Assembly: GCF_017307055.1 (NCBI RefSeq)
Contig: NZ_JAFLEQ010000017.1
Coordinates: forward strand, 70,444-130,088
Length of the DNA stretch: 59,645 bases
Reading direction: 5' to 3'
From: Corynebacterium mendelii
Lineage (GTDB): Bacteria > Actinomycetota > Actinomycetes > Mycobacteriales > Mycobacteriaceae
Position numbers and translations under genes: made by a program. This document shows positions 27,023 to 36,948 of this stretch, piece after piece (the first letter of the stretch is position 1; each line of letters starts with the position of its first letter). A model generated the notes under the pieces. The model saw nothing but the letters and a program-made list of their open reading frames with translations, searched no databases and was not told the DNA's origin.

Positions 27023-29701
27023 CTAGCTCTTGTCGGAGTCCGCGGCGTCACTTTCCTCGATCAGAAAGGCGGTCTCGGTCTCCGGAACCTCGTTGTCACC
27101 TGCCGCATCGGCGACATCCTTGATCGCTTCACGGGTGTCGTCGGAGTAGTCCTCGAACTTGTCCTCCGGCAGCGGCTTCGGCCGCGGGGTGAAGGTGAAC
27201 TCCGCGTCCTTGCCCTTGCCCGTGCCGTCCCAGTTGTCGACACCGACGGTGACGATCTCGCCGGCACCCAGTTCGCCGAAGAGAATCTTCTCGGACAACA
27301 CATCCTCGATCTCGCGCTGGATGGTGCGGCGCAGCGGCCGGGCGCCGAGCACCTGGTCGAAACCGCGTTTGGCCAGCAACTGACGGGCCTGGTCGGTCAG
27401 TTCGATCCCCATGTCTTTTTGCGCCAGGGCCTTTTCGATGCGGTGCATCAAAAGGTCGACCATCTCGACGATCTGGTCGCGGGTCAGCTGGTGGAAGACC
27501 ACGATGTCATCGATACGGTTGAGGAACTCCGGACGGAAGTGCTTTTTCAGCTGGTCGTTGACCTTCTGCTTCATCCGGTCGTACTGGTCGTCCTCATCCA
27601 TGCCGGTCTGGCCGGAGAAACCGAGACCCACGGCCTTGGAGATGTCCTGCGTGCCGAGGTTCGAGGTGAAAATCAGCACCGTGTTCTTGAAGTCGACGAT
27701 GCGTCCCTGGCCGTCGGTGAGGCGGCCTTCTTCCAGCACCTGCAGCAGCGAGTTGTAGATCTCTTTGTGGGCTTTTTCGATCTCGTCGAACAGCACCACC
27801 GAAAACGGCTTGCGGCGGACCTTCTCGGTCAGCTGCCCGCCCTCTTCGTAGCCGACGTAGCCGGGGGGTGAGCCGAACAGGCGCGAAGCGGTGAACCGGT
27901 CGTGGAATTCACCCATGTCGATGGAGATGAGGGCATCTTCCTCGCCGAACAGGAACTCGGCCAAAGCCTTCGACAGCTCTGTTTTACCGACACCGGAGGG
28001 ACCGGCGAAGATAAACGAACCGGAGGGCCGCTTCGGATCCTTCAGGCCCGCACGGGTACGCCTGATCGCCTTGGACACGGCTTTGACCGCATCGTCCTGG
28101 CCGATGATGCGCTTGTGGAGTTCGTCTTCCATGCGCAGCAGGCGGGAGGATTCCTCCTCGGTGAGTTTGAACACCGGGATACCGGTCCAGGTGCCCAGCA
28201 CTTCGGCGATCTGCTCCTCGCCGACCTCGGCGATTTCCTCCAGGTCACCGGAACGCCACTGCTTTTCCCTCTCGGCGCGTTCCTCGGAAAGTTTGCGTTC
28301 TTTGTCCCGCAGGCCCGCAGCTTTCTCGAAGTCCTGGTTGTCGATGGCGGCTTCTTTTTCCCGCCGCACATCGTTGATGCGCTCGTCGATTTCCCTCAAG
28401 CCCTCCGGCGCGGTCATCCGCTTGATGCGCATGCGGGCACCGGCCTCGTCGATTAAGTCGACGGCCTTGTCGGGCAGGAACCGGTCGTTGATGTAGCGGT
28501 CCGACAGGTTGGCGGCAGCAGCCAGCGCACCATCGGTGATGGAGACCCGGTGGTGGGCCTCGTAGCGGTCCCGCAGACCTTTGAGAATGTCGATGGTCAT
28601 CTCGACGGAGGGCTCGGGCACCTGCACCGGCTGGAAACGACGCTCCAGGGCGGCGTCCTTTTCGATGTGCTTGCGGTACTCGTCGAGGGTGGTGGCACCG
28701 ATGGTCTGCAGTTCACCGCGGGCCAGTTTCGGCTTCAGCAGGCTGGCTGCGTCAATGGCGCCTTCCGCGGCACCGGCACCGACCAGGGTGTGGATCTCGT
28801 CGATGAACAGGATGATGTCACCGCGCTGGTTGATTTCTTTCAGCACCTTTTTCAGGCGTTCCTCGAAATCACCGCGGTAGCGGGAACCGGCCACCAGGGA
28901 ACCCAGATCCAGCGAGTACAGCTGCTTGTCTTTGAGTGTCTCCGGGACTTTGCCGTTGACGATATCCAGCGCCAGGCCCTCGACGACGGCGGTTTTACCG
29001 ACACCGGGTTCACCGATGAGCACCGGGTTGTTCTTGGTGCGCCGGGAAAGCACCTGCATAATGCGTTCGATCTCTTTTTCACGGCCGACAACCGGATCCA
29101 GTTTGCCTTCCTTGGCCGCCAGCGTGAGGTTCCGGCCGAACTGGTCGAGAACCAGTGAATTGGAGCGCTCACCGGGACCACCCTGCGGGCGGCCGCCGGG
29201 GGCGGCACCGGCTCCGGCGGTTTCCGGACCGGCCGGCATTTCCGGGGAGCCGGACTGGTTGTTGTCGTAACCGGACAGCAGTTTGATGACCTGCTGGCGC
29301 ACGGAGGGAAGATCCGCCCCCAGTTTCACCAGCACCTGGGCTGCCACGCCTTCGCCCTCACGGACCAGGCCGAGCAGCAGGAATTCGGTGCCGATGTAGC
29401 GGTGGCCCATCTGCAGACCCTCGCGCAGCGACAGTTCAAGAACCTTCTTGGCGCGGGGGGTAAACGGGATATGGCCGGTGTGCGGCTGCGAGCCGTGGCC
29501 GATGATTTCCTCGACCTCCTGGCGCACCGCATCCAGGGAAATACCCATCGACTCAAGTGCCTTGGCGGCAACTCCCTCACCCTCGTGGATGAGGCCGAGC
29601 AAAATGTGCTCGGTACCGATGTAGTTGTGGTTTAAAAGCCGGGCCTCTTCCTGCGCCAGCACGATGACGCGGCGGGCCCGGTCGGTGAACCTCTCGAACA
29701 T
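27023..29701 (-). CDS. clpC: ClpC ATP-dependent unfoldase
   Basis: An 892-residue Hsp100 AAA+ protein that unfolds substrates for the ClpP1P2 protease. In order: two Clp-N repeats (1-145), first AAA+ with GEPGVGKT near 230, a middle coiled coil with a UVR motif (about 415-480), second AAA+ with GPSGVGKT near 569 and the ClpP-docking region, and an acidic C-terminus. An AAGGGAA box precedes ATG 29701. A palindrome matching the corynebacterial ClgR operator lies about 180 bp upstream, and minus-strand TAGAGT at 29748-29753 is a plausible -10. Equivalent to M. tuberculosis clpC1 (Rv3596c). Confidence 0.97.
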   Translation of the reverse strand: MFERFTDRARRVIVLAQEEARLLNHNYIGTEHILLGLIHEGEGVAAKALESMGISLDAVRQEVEEIIGHGSQPHTGHIPFTPRAKKVLELSLREGLQMGHRYIGTEFLLLGLVREGEGVAAQVLVKLGADLPSVRQQVIKLLSGYDNNQSGSPEMPAGPETAGAGAAPGGRPQGGPGERSNSLVLDQFGRNLTLAAKEGKLDPVVGREKEIERIMQVLSRRTKNNPVLIGEPGVGKTAVVEGLALDIVNGKVPETLKDKQLYSLDLGSLVAGSRYRGDFEERLKKVLKEINQRGDIILFIDEIHTLVGAGAAEGAIDAASLLKPKLARGELQTIGATTLDEYRKHIEKDAALERRFQPVQVPEPSVEMTIDILKGLRDRYEAHHRVSITDGALAAAANLSDRYINDRFLPDKAVDLIDEAGARMRIKRMTAPEGLREIDERINDVRREKEAAIDNQDFEKAAGLRDKERKLSEERAEREKQWRSGDLEEIAEVGEEQIAEVLGTWTGIPVFKLTEEESSRLLRMEDELHKRIIGQDDAVKAVSKAIRRTRAGLKDPKRPSGSFIFAGPSGVGKTELSKALAEFLFGEEDALISIDMGEFHDRFTASRLFGSPPGYVGYEEGGQLTEKVRRKPFSVVLFDEIEKAHKEIYNSLLQVLEEGRLTDGQGRIVDFKNTVLIFTSNLGTQDISKAVGLGFSGQTGMDEDDQYDRMKQKVNDQLKKHFRPEFLNRIDDIVVFHQLTRDQIVEMVDLLMHRIEKALAQKDMGIELTDQARQLLAKRGFDQVLGARPLRRTIQREIEDVLSEKILFGELGAGEIVTVGVDNWDGTGKGKDAEFTFTPRPKPLPEDKFEDYSDDTREAIKDVADAAGDNEVPETETAFLIEESDAADSDKS

Positions 29702-29877
29702 TAGCCATTCCCTTCACACGCAAAGATCATTCTCAGTAAGTGGGTCCACTCTAACGCGGCGGCCCGATATTGCCTGCCCGCTTGGCGCAGGCAGCCTGTG
29801 GACAAGACACACCCACCCCCACAAAAAATAATTGTTTTTCCTGCTCAACGCATATTTCCCGGTATGAATTACGCACT

Positions 29878-29895
29878 GTACGCCTTAAGCGAACA
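29878..29895 (-). promoter_or_regulatory. Candidate ClgR operator of clpC
   Basis: On the minus strand the 18-mer TGTTCGCTTAAGGCGTAC fits the C. glutamicum ClgR consensus as I recall it, WNNWCGCYNANRGCGWWS, at every position. ClgR activates clpC and clpP operons. It is the only such site noticed in this gap. The divergent Pr6Pr gene begins about 220 bp away on the other side. Confidence 0.6.
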
Positions 29896-30112
29896 GCAGG
29901 TCATCACCTGGGGTTCACACCGGCCGCAGCCCCGCGGCAGCAGGCACAGACGTGGTTGTCCCCCAACCCGGCGGGAGCATCCCCGGCGGGCTGCACCCCC
30001 TTCCAGCATCCGGTCAAGGGACTGTTCACATCTGCTGTGCAGCCCGAACAGCCGTTTTTACCGGCGGGGGTGCCGGGGACAGTTCCAGCTCAAGCGCCGG
30101 TATCGTGATGGC

Positions 30113-30793
30113 GTGCAGCACATTGTCATCACACGCATCAGCCTTGCTGTCAGCGCCCTGGCGGCCATCGTTTTGACGGTGGCGTCCTGGGCGACCGCAC
30201 AGGAGCCTTTCTCCGATTGGCCGGAGTTTTCCACCGCCGGCGAAAAGCTTCTCGCCTACTACTCCTACTTCACGATCTGGTCGACTCTGGCCGCGATCCT
30301 GTTCGGGCTGATTGTGCTGGCACGAAGCCGTTTTTCGGCGGTCCTGCGGATCAATGCGGTCACCATGATCGCGGTGACCGGCATTGTCTACAACTTCGTG
30401 CTCACCCACGACCCGTACCACGGGGTGTGGACAATTACCTCCCCGACGATGCACACGGTGCTTCCGTTTGCGGTACCGCTTGTGTGGCTTGTGTCGATCC
30501 CGGCCCGCGGCAGGTGCGACGTGACGTTCAAAACCGTCGCCTGGTGTCTGGTGATCCCGGTGACCTGGACGGCGTGGATGCTCTACCGCGGTGAGGTCAC
30601 CGGCGGGTTTTACCCCTACAGCATTGTTGATGTGCCCACCATCGGCTGGGGTGCGACGATCCGCAATATTGTCCTGGTCTACGTGTTTTTCTTTGTTCTC
30701 GCCGGATTCATGGCAATGATCGAACGCGCAGTCTTATCGCTGCGCGGCAGGGGGCAAACAGCCAGGTTCGTCCACCCCGCAAGTGTGGGGTGA
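30113..30793 (+). CDS. Pr6Pr-family integral membrane protein
   Basis: A 226-residue protein with about six membrane helices and features of the Pr6Pr family: YYSYFTIWSTLAAILFG in the second helix, TGIVYNFVLTHDP, MHTVLPFAVPLVWLV, TWTAWMLYRGEVTGGFYPY and DVPTIGWG before the last helix. Function of the family is unknown. GTG 30113 is chosen since TATCGT ends six bases upstream and the residues before it (from 29798) are low-complexity and unlike the family. Confidence 0.75.
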   Translation: MQHIVITRISLAVSALAAIVLTVASWATAQEPFSDWPEFSTAGEKLLAYYSYFTIWSTLAAILFGLIVLARSRFSAVLRINAVTMIAVTGIVYNFVLTHDPYHGVWTITSPTMHTVLPFAVPLVWLVSIPARGRCDVTFKTVAWCLVIPVTWTAWMLYRGEVTGGFYPYSIVDVPTIGWGATIRNIVLVYVFFFVLAGFMAMIERAVLSLRGRGQTARFVHPASVG

Positions 30794-31136
30794 TCCCTCC
30801 GGCCAACCCGCCGGGAAACCAACCATGCTTTCCCGGCGCACGATGCCACAGCTGTCTGGCGCCGGTGTTTCCGGGCGGGGATGAAAGGGCGCTGTTTTAG
30901 CGTGTGCGAGCGGTTTTCATCGCGGAAATTTTTACACGCATTGTGTGCCTTGCCCCTTTACTCCCCAGCCGTTTTACGCACACAGCTGCGGCGCCGCCCG
31001 CTCCTACCGCGTGGGCCGGTCAACCGGCGCAACACGGTGGCATGCGCCTCCCGCTTGTTCTCCCCGCCCGGTTGAGACTGCCCGGTCCACGGCAGCCGCC
31101 GACGGGGACGGTTTTTTCTTGCCGTGACACGACTGC
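30794..31136. other. Intergenic region after Pr6Pr gene
   Basis: About 340 bases with no supported gene on either strand; short frames here are Arg/Pro-rich and show no start signals. It precedes the long hairpin described next. Confidence 0.4.
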
Positions 31137-31191
31137 GGCCCGCGCCAGGATGTGCCCGGTGGTGACACCGGGGCACAGCCTGACGCGGGCC
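31137..31191. repeat. Long near-perfect stem-loop beside lysS
   Basis: A 55-nt inverted repeat: outer arms GGCCCGCGCCAGG / CCTGACGCGGGCC (one mismatch), inner arms TGTGCCCGGTG / CACCGGGGCACA (one bulge), loop GTGA. About 24 pairs in total. It lies 43 bp past the lysS stop. A T-run (31112-31117) is on its plus-strand upstream side, so it is not a standard terminator for either strand. It might end the lysS mRNA without a U-tract, or protect its 3' end. Confidence 0.65.
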
Positions 31192-31233
31192 GTGGCGGGC
31201 AACCTCATCGGCTGCCGGTGGTTGTTTGACCTT

Positions 31234-32829
31234 CTACTGTTTTGCTTCGGGTTTGACAATCGGGAACAGCACGGTTTCCCGGATACCCAGGCCGGTCAGG
31301 GCCATCAGCAGGCGGTCGATACCCATGCCGCAGCCGGCGGTGGGCGGCATGCCCTGTTCCATGGCGGTGAGGAAGTCCTCGTCGAGCACCATGGCTTCGT
31401 CATCGCCGTTGGCGGCCAGGCGGGCCTGGTCGACGAAACGTTCCCGCTGGATAACCGGGTCAACCAGCTCCGAGTAGCCGGTGGCCAGTTCAAAACCGCG
31501 GACATAGAGGTCCCATTTTTCGGTCACGCCTGGTTTGGAGCGGTGCTGGCGGGTCAGCGGGGAGGTCTCCACGGGGAAGTCACGCACGAAAATCGGGCCT
31601 TCCAGCTGGTCTTCGCACAAGACCTCCCAGATTTCCTCCACCAGTTTGCCGTGGCCCCAGCCGCCGTGTTCGGGAACCGATAGGCCGATGACATCGGCGA
31701 TGGCTTGGAGCTCCTCAACGGTGGAATCAATGGTGACTTCCGGCTGGCCGGGGAATTTGCGCTGCAGCGCCTCGTTGAGCGAGGGATACATTTCGATGGT
31801 TGTCCACTTGTCCCCGCCGAGGTCGTACTGGCTGCCGTCGGCCAGGGTGACGGTGGTGGAGCCGAAGACTTCCACCGCCACGGCCTGGATGAGGTTTTTG
31901 ATGGTTTCCGCGCCGTCGTCGTAGGTGCCCCACGCCTGGTAGGTCTCCAGCATGGCGAATTCCGGCGAGTGGGAGGAATCCACGCCTTCGTTGCGGAAGT
32001 TGCGGTTGACCTCGAAGACCCGGTCGATACCGCCGACCACGCACCTTTTCAGATACAGCTCGGGGGCGATACGCAGGTAGAGGTCGATATCCAAAGCATT
32101 GGAGTGGGTGACAAACGGCCGGGCCGCGGCGCCGCCGTGCAGGGTCTGCAGCATCGGGGTTTCAACCTCGACGAAGCCTTCGCCTTCCAGGTGGTGGCGC
32201 AGGGCACGCATCACTTTGATGCGGGTCATGGCGTTGGCGCGGGCCTGTTCCCGCATAATCAGGTCGGTGTAGCGGTGCCTGATGCGGGTGTCCTCGCTCA
32301 TCTCCTTGTGGGCCACCGGCAGCGGCCGGATCGCCTTGGAGGCCATCTGCCACCTGGTGGCCATCACCGACAGCTCACCCCTCTTGGAGGAGATAACCCG
32401 GCCGGTGACAGAGACAATATCGCCCAGGTCCACATCGGACTTCCACAGGGCGAGCGCGTCATCGCCGACTTCCCGAAGCGACAGCATGGCCTGCAGCTGG
32501 GTGCCGTCGCCGTCCTGCAGGGTGGCAAAACACAGTTTGCCGGTGTTGCGGACGAAAATAACGCGGCCGGCGACCGAGACCACATCGTCGGTTTCCTCGC
32601 CGACACCCAATACGGTGACACCGTCGCGCGGGGTGGCCGTGTCCCCTTCGGCGACCACGGTGTAGGCCTCGCGCACCTGTTTCAGGGAATGGGTGCGCTC
32701 CACCTGCACCGGGTAGGGATCCATGCCCTGCTCGATGAGTTTGGCCCGCTTGTCTTTGCGGATGCGGATCTGCTCGGGGGCATTGTCGTCGTCGTTGTCG
32801 GGGACCGGGGTGTTTTTTGCTTGACTCAC
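31234..32829 (-). CDS. lysS: Lysyl-tRNA synthetase (class II)
   Basis: A 531-residue class II synthetase. An OB-fold anticodon-binding domain (about 70-175, [25 protein letters not shown]) is followed by the catalytic domain with motif 1 ([10 protein letters not shown]), motif 2 ([18 protein letters not shown]) and motif 3 ([15 protein letters not shown]). Two GTG codons are possible. GTG 32829 is preferred because minus-strand TAGTCT (32842-32837) is seven bases upstream, making a leaderless mRNA; GTG 32835 would add two residues. panC/panD/coaX, which lie upstream of lysS in M. tuberculosis, are absent here. Confidence 0.95.
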   Translation of the reverse strand: MSQAKNTPVPDNDDDNAPEQIRIRKDKRAKLIEQGMDPYPVQVERTHSLKQVREAYTVVAEGDTATPRDGVTVLGVGEETDDVVSVAGRVIFVRNTGKLCFATLQDGDGTQLQAMLSLREVGDDALALWKSDVDLGDIVSVTGRVISSKRGELSVMATRWQMASKAIRPLPVAHKEMSEDTRIRHRYTDLIMREQARANAMTRIKVMRALRHHLEGEGFVEVETPMLQTLHGGAAARPFVTHSNALDIDLYLRIAPELYLKRCVVGGIDRVFEVNRNFRNEGVDSSHSPEFAMLETYQAWGTYDDGAETIKNLIQAVAVEVFGSTTVTLADGSQYDLGGDKWTTIEMYPSLNEALQRKFPGQPEVTIDSTVEELQAIADVIGLSVPEHGGWGHGKLVEEIWEVLCEDQLEGPIFVRDFPVETSPLTRQHRSKPGVTEKWDLYVRGFELATGYSELVDPVIQRERFVDQARLAANGDDEAMVLDEDFLTAMEQGMPPTAGCGMGIDRLLMALTGLGIRETVLFPIVKPEAKQ

Positions 32830-32903
32830 GGCCACAAGACTAGTCCACCTTCATGCAGCACAGCACGGACAGGTCCCGCCGGGCCGCGGCGGGACCGCCG
32901 CGG

Positions 32904-33797
32904 TCAGCTGCCGGCGGTGTGGGTCCACAGTTCCACATCCAGCGCACCGGTTGTTTGCGCCGTGCGGCGGATCAGATGCATGAACGCCTCGGCAGCTGAG
33001 GGATCAGTCACTGCCGCATGGGCCAGGGCAGCCTCATCCGGGTCCCCCAGTCCCGCGGTGTAGCCGCAGGCGGGCTGCTGGTTGTGTTGGCGGCGGGCCG
33101 CCGGTGGCTCCAACCCGGCCTGCACGGTTTGGGCCAGCAGATGGCGCAAAGCCGCGACCGCGAATTCCCGCTCCCCCACAGCAGAAGTCAATTGGTTGAC
33201 TGCATCACTGATCACTGTGGCGGTGTGTCCGGTTGCCTGCGCCAGGGCGGCGGCCAGCCCGGGGCGCATGCTGTCCGGGACATCGAGTACCCGGCCCTGA
33301 AGATCCTCGATGAATACTTCCGTCACCGCTTTATTGCGCAGCCCGTGGGCGGTGACAGCCCAGAAACATCCGTCAAGATTATCCGGGTGGGCGGCGTCAA
33401 GTACCGCCAGCGGAGTGGCGGCGGCAATGATGCGCTGGTCACCGGCCGCGGCCAGCGGAGCCACCCCGACCGAGGCACAGGTGTGGATGATGATGCGGTT
33501 GGACGCCGCCGGGGTGAAATGGCCGGCAAAGGCCAGCAGATTGTCCCGGTGCAGATCAATCAGGAGCAGTTCACTTGCCAGTACAGTCTCATCCGGGCTG
33601 CCGGAACTGCCGCCGGGGACCGGGGACGGCGGGATACGGGTGATACCGGTGACCACATGCCCTGCCTGAACCAGACGGCCCGCCAGGATTTCTCCTGACG
33701 GGCTGTCGGTCACGATTCCAGCATGCAGTGCCGGGGTTGAATGATCAGGAATTTTTCTTCCTTTTCTCCCGCGACAGGCGCAGCAGATCGGCCACAC
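32904..33797 (-). CDS. Rossmann-like / DUF2520 protein
   Basis: Up to 297 residues, homologous to the protein encoded beside panC in actinobacteria (Rv3603c position): an NAD(P)-type Rossmann half and a C-terminal helical DUF2520 half (VISDAVNQLTSAVGEREFAVAALRHLLAQTV). The start is uncertain. ATG 33797 lies inside the upstream gene; GTG 33713 would remove the first Rossmann strand. A purine-rich GGAGAAAAGGAAG ends a few bases before an in-frame ATT, so initiation there is possible. The nucleotide-binding GxGxxG is replaced by GIVTDSPSG, so cofactor binding may be lost. Overlaps the upstream coiled-coil gene. Confidence 0.7.
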   Translation of the reverse strand: MWPICCACRGRKGRKIPDHSTPALHAGIVTDSPSGEILAGRLVQAGHVVTGITRIPPSPVPGGSSGSPDETVLASELLLIDLHRDNLLAFAGHFTPAASNRIIIHTCASVGVAPLAAAGDQRIIAAATPLAVLDAAHPDNLDGCFWAVTAHGLRNKAVTEVFIEDLQGRVLDVPDSMRPGLAAALAQATGHTATVISDAVNQLTSAVGEREFAVAALRHLLAQTVQAGLEPPAARRQHNQQPACGYTAGLGDPDEAALAHAAVTDPSAAEAFMHLIRRTAQTTGALDVELWTHTAGS

Positions 33798-36168
33798 TCA
33801 CATCATCGGCGCCATCGGCCCGGCGGGCCCGGTCGATGATCCCGAAGTCGGCCTCATCGATAACCTCCGGTTCGGGTGCGGCAGCCTGGGGGGTGTCGGG
33901 GCGTTCCTCACGACGGTGGCCGGCGGGGCTGGTGTCACCGGTGGCGGCGGTGCCGCCTTCGTCCCAGCGCACCGACGCAAAGGAACCGGTGTCAAAGGAT
34001 CCGCCGCCGCGGGTGTCACGGCGGTGCCGGCGCGGGGTGCCGTCGTCACGGTAGGTGGCGTTGACCTCCTGTACCGAGAACACCGAACGGTCCGGTTCCT
34101 GTTCGTCGCGGGAATGACGGTGCGGGCGGTTACGGCGGGCGGCCTCAGAGTTGTCGTCGAATACCAGCGGTCCGGTGGCGGTCATGGCGATACGGCCCTT
34201 ACGCGCCCGGGCGGCATGCTCGTCGTTTTCCGCGGCGATCCGCTCGGCCTCCCGGCGGCGGGCCTGCTCTTCAGCAGCCTTCCTGCGGGCTTCTTCCTCA
34301 GCCTTTTTACGGGCTTCTTCCTCGGCGCGGCGGCGGGCTTCCTCTTCGGCCCGCTGCCGGGCAGCTTCCATCGCGCGGCGGCGTGCTTCCTCTTCCGCTT
34401 TGCGGCGGGCTTCCTCAGCCTTGCGTTTTTCCTCTTCAGCCTTCTTACGGGCCTCTTCCTCGGCCTTGCGGCGGGCCTCTTCCTCGGCGCGGCGGCGGGC
34501 CTCTTCCTCGGCCTTCTTCCGCGCTTCCTCCTCAGCCTTGCGCTTTTCCTCTTCAGCCTTCTTGCGAGCCTCTTCCTCGGCGCGGCGACGGGCTTCTTCC
34601 TCGGCCTTCTTCCGGGCTTCCTCTTCGGCTTTACGCTTGGCTTCCTCAGCCTTGCGTTTTTCCTCTTCAGCCTTCTTGCGAGCCTCTTCCTCGGCCTTGC
34701 GTTTGGCTTCTTCCTCGGCCTTGCGGCGGGCTTCCTCTTCAGCCTTGCGGCGGGCCTCCTCAGCCTTGCGCTTTGCTTCCTCTATGCGGCGTTGACGCTC
34801 TTCCTCGGCCTTCTTCCGGGCTTCCTCTTCGGCTTTACGCTTGGCTTCCTCAGCCTTGCGTTTTTCCTCTTCAGCCTTCTTACGGGCCTCTTCCTCAGCC
34901 TTGCGTTTAGCTTCTTCTATGCGGCGCTGGCGCTCTTCCTCGGCTTTGCGCCTGGCTTCTTCCTCGGCCTTCTTCCGGGCTTCCTCTTCGGCTTTACGCT
35001 TGGCTTCCTCGGCCTTGCGTTTTTCCTCTTCAGCCTTCTTACGGGCCTCTTCCTCTGCCTTGCGTTTGGCTTCTTCCATGCGGCGCCGGCGCTCTTCCTC
35101 GGCCTTCTTCCGCGCTTCCTCCTCAGCCTTGCGCTTTTCCTCTTCAGCCTTCTTACGGGCCTCTTCCGCGGCCTTGCGTTTGGCTTCCTCGGCCTTGCGC
35201 TTGGCTTCTTCCAGGGCACGCTGGCGGGCCTGCTCGGCTTTGCGCCTGGCTTCCTGCTCGGCTTTGCGTTTGGCGTCCTCGATCTGCTTGCTGCGCCGCT
35301 GCTCGTCGGCTTTGCGCTGCTGTTCCTGCAGTTCGCGGGCCTTGTCGGCGGCGCTTGTTTCTTCGTTCGCCGGGGCTTGCTGCTGTTCCTGCTGCTTGCG
35401 GCGGCGGAGTTCCTCAGCTTTTTTGGTTGCTTCTTCGTTGGCCTTTTTGCGGGCTTCCTCGGCTTTGCGTTTGGCCTGGGCATCGGCTTCGGCCCGCTGC
35501 CGTTTGATGGCTTCGGCTTTTTTGGCCGCGTCGCTGGCACCGGAGGAATCGGCGGCGCTGCGTTCCTGGTCGCGGCGCTGCTTTTCCAGTTCTTTGCGGC
35601 GTTTATCGGCCTGCTCAGCATGGTCGGGTCCGGCGGTGTAGGTCGCCACCATATCGGCGTCCGGCCAGTCGGTGCCGGTCAATTCACCGCGTCGGCGGGC
35701 CTCGACATGCAGGGTGGGGGGATCATAGGTCCAGTCACCGCCGGTGAGTGCTTCCAGGACGGCGCGCATCTCCGCCAGCTGCGCGGAGATCTCCGCCAGG
35801 GCCCGGTCCTGCTGGTCGCGCAGCGCATCGGCGTAGTTTTGCTCCATGAGCAGCTCCTGCTCACGGTGCAGTTCCTGCTCGTGGGCAAGCTCCGCGGCAT
35901 GGGTGCGCGACATTTCGGTGGCGCGGGATTTTTCATGCGCCCATTGCCTGCGGTACCGGGAGACTAGGAATACCCCGAGAAACGATGCCCACAATGCCGC
36001 CAACGCCGCGACTTTCATCACGGCGGCGGAATCGGTGAACAGCATGGCGATCGACGCGCCGAGGGCGAGGATCACCAAAACCGTCAGGACGATTTGTCCG
36101 CGGTCGGTTGCTTGGGACTCGTTTTCCTCGAGTTCGGCTTCAGTACCCTGCGGCACGGTGTCACTCAT
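33745..36168 (-). CDS. DUF6779-type membrane protein with long E/K/R helical repeat
   Basis: An 807-residue protein. After an acidic N-terminus (1-25) come two membrane helices (about 26-44 and 51-70), a helical region with EHxxxLHREQELL-like heptads, a small conserved domain (about 140-185, GGDWTYDPPTLHVEARRRGEL), then about 420 residues of almost uninterrupted E, K, R, A repeats (KRKAEEEARKKAEEE) and a disordered C-terminus ending in a conserved-looking motif (ADFGIIDRARR...VSVADLLRLSREKR). The repeats should form a very long single helix or coiled coil. Its place between the fol genes and the DUF2520 gene matches a large membrane protein in other Corynebacteriales (Rv3604c position), probably acting in cell division or envelope scaffolding. 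Confidence 0.8.
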   Translation of the reverse strand: MSDTVPQGTEAELEENESQATDRGQIVLTVLVILALGASIAMLFTDSAAVMKVAALAALWASFLGVFLVSRYRRQWAHEKSRATEMSRTHAAELAHEQELHREQELLMEQNYADALRDQQDRALAEISAQLAEMRAVLEALTGGDWTYDPPTLHVEARRRGELTGTDWPDADMVATYTAGPDHAEQADKRRKELEKQRRDQERSAADSSGASDAAKKAEAIKRQRAEADAQAKRKAEEARKKANEEATKKAEELRRRKQQEQQQAPANEETSAADKARELQEQQRKADEQRRSKQIEDAKRKAEQEARRKAEQARQRALEEAKRKAEEAKRKAAEEARKKAEEEKRKAEEEARKKAEEERRRRMEEAKRKAEEEARKKAEEEKRKAEEAKRKAEEEARKKAEEEARRKAEEERQRRIEEAKRKAEEEARKKAEEEKRKAEEAKRKAEEEARKKAEEERQRRIEEAKRKAEEARRKAEEEARRKAEEEAKRKAEEEARKKAEEEKRKAEEAKRKAEEEARKKAEEEARRRAEEEARKKAEEEKRKAEEEARKKAEEEARRRAEEEARRKAEEEARKKAEEEKRKAEEARRKAEEEARRRAMEAARQRAEEEARRRAEEEARKKAEEEARRKAAEEQARRREAERIAAENDEHAARARKGRIAMTATGPLVFDDNSEAARRNRPHRHSRDEQEPDRSVFSVQEVNATYRDDGTPRRHRRDTRGGGSFDTGSFASVRWDEGGTAATGDTSPAGHRREERPDTPQAAAPEPEVIDEADFGIIDRARRADGADDVSVADLLRLSREKRKKNS
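34225..35300 (-). repeat. Tandem coding repeats for E/K/R/A helix
   Basis: The DNA consists of degenerate 21-24 bp units coding KRKAEE(E/A), ARKKAEEE, ARRKAEEE and RQRRIEEA, with larger blocks (RQRRIEEAKRKAEEEARKKA) repeated near 34795 and 34930. Such units invite recombination, so repeat number may vary and assemblies may collapse here. Confidence 0.85.
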
Positions 36169-36352
36169 GGCTTCCAATCTGTCCGGGTAAAAAAATTCGA
36201 CTGGCCTTTTACCCCACAATGTTACGCGATCGTGTCCTGTATGTACCCATTCAGGCTGCAAGTCACATCGGTACCACCGGCCCCGCCTACCCCACGCACC
36301 AGGCCGGGAGGGGATCACAATGGCCTGCTCAGCACCAAAAAATCCGGGGCGC

Positions 36353-36826
36353 CTAGGCTTGTTCGGCGGCCTGTGCGGCGGGTGGGGGCGGGGCCTGGCA
36401 GGAGCGTTCCAGATACACTCCGGCCACGCTGAGCACCAGCCCACCGGCCAGGCTGGCCAGGGCGCCGGGAAAATCATCGGCCGCCGCGTCCAGGACCGGC
36501 AGCTTCATGGCCAGCCAGGCGGTGACCCCCAGATAGGCGCCACCCACAATCGCCCCGGTCCAGGCTGAGGCCCGGCCGACCACCAGCCACTGGGCCACCT
36601 GGGTGGGGCTGATCTGGCTGCGGTCCATGCCGACTTTGCGGTCGTCGATCATGCCGCGGATTTTCCGCCCCATGACAAAGCACACCAGCCCCAGCGCCCA
36701 CAGCGTGACCGAGGCCCCGACCGCGGCGGGCGGCAGGGATCCGTAGAAGCGGCGCACCAGAATGAAAGCGGCGGCCGCGCAGAAACAACCGGCGAACACC
36801 AGGTTCGCTGTTGCGGTCTTCGTCAC
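36353..36826 (-). CDS. DUF3180 membrane protein
   Basis: A 157-residue protein with four predicted membrane helices (about 7-25, 34-55, 85-110, 125-145) and the DUF3180 pattern GRKIRGMIDDRKVGMDRSQISPTQVAQWLVVGRASAWTGA. Start GTG 36826 has AAAGGA upstream; the longer frame runs back into folK. It is always found just after folK in Corynebacteriales and mycobacteria (Rv3605c position). Function unknown. Confidence 0.85.
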   Translation of the reverse strand: MTKTATANLVFAGCFCAAAAFILVRRFYGSLPPAAVGASVTLWALGLVCFVMGRKIRGMIDDRKVGMDRSQISPTQVAQWLVVGRASAWTGAIVGGAYLGVTAWLAMKLPVLDAAADDFPGALASLAGGLVLSVAGVYLERSCQAPPPPAAQAAEQA

Positions 36827-36948
36827 CGGTGCGTCCTTTCTCCACTGGCGCCACGCCAGCCTGATCGTGTGTTGTCCCCTGCCGTGGCATCCGCTTTTTG
36901 CCCGGGATGCCGCAGCTGAAAAGGGCATGTGTTGTATTGACTTGTTTT

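Noticed and set aside
34225..35300. Regular repeats resembling a CRISPR array or minisatellite
   Set aside because: Units are contiguous, in frame and coding, with no spacers or cas genes nearby.
33916..35967. 683-codon plus-strand frame of L/F/G-rich repeats that looks like a membrane protein
   Set aside because: It is the reverse of the E/K/R codon repeats of the DUF6779-type gene; its hydrophobicity follows from the complement of GAG/AAG codons.
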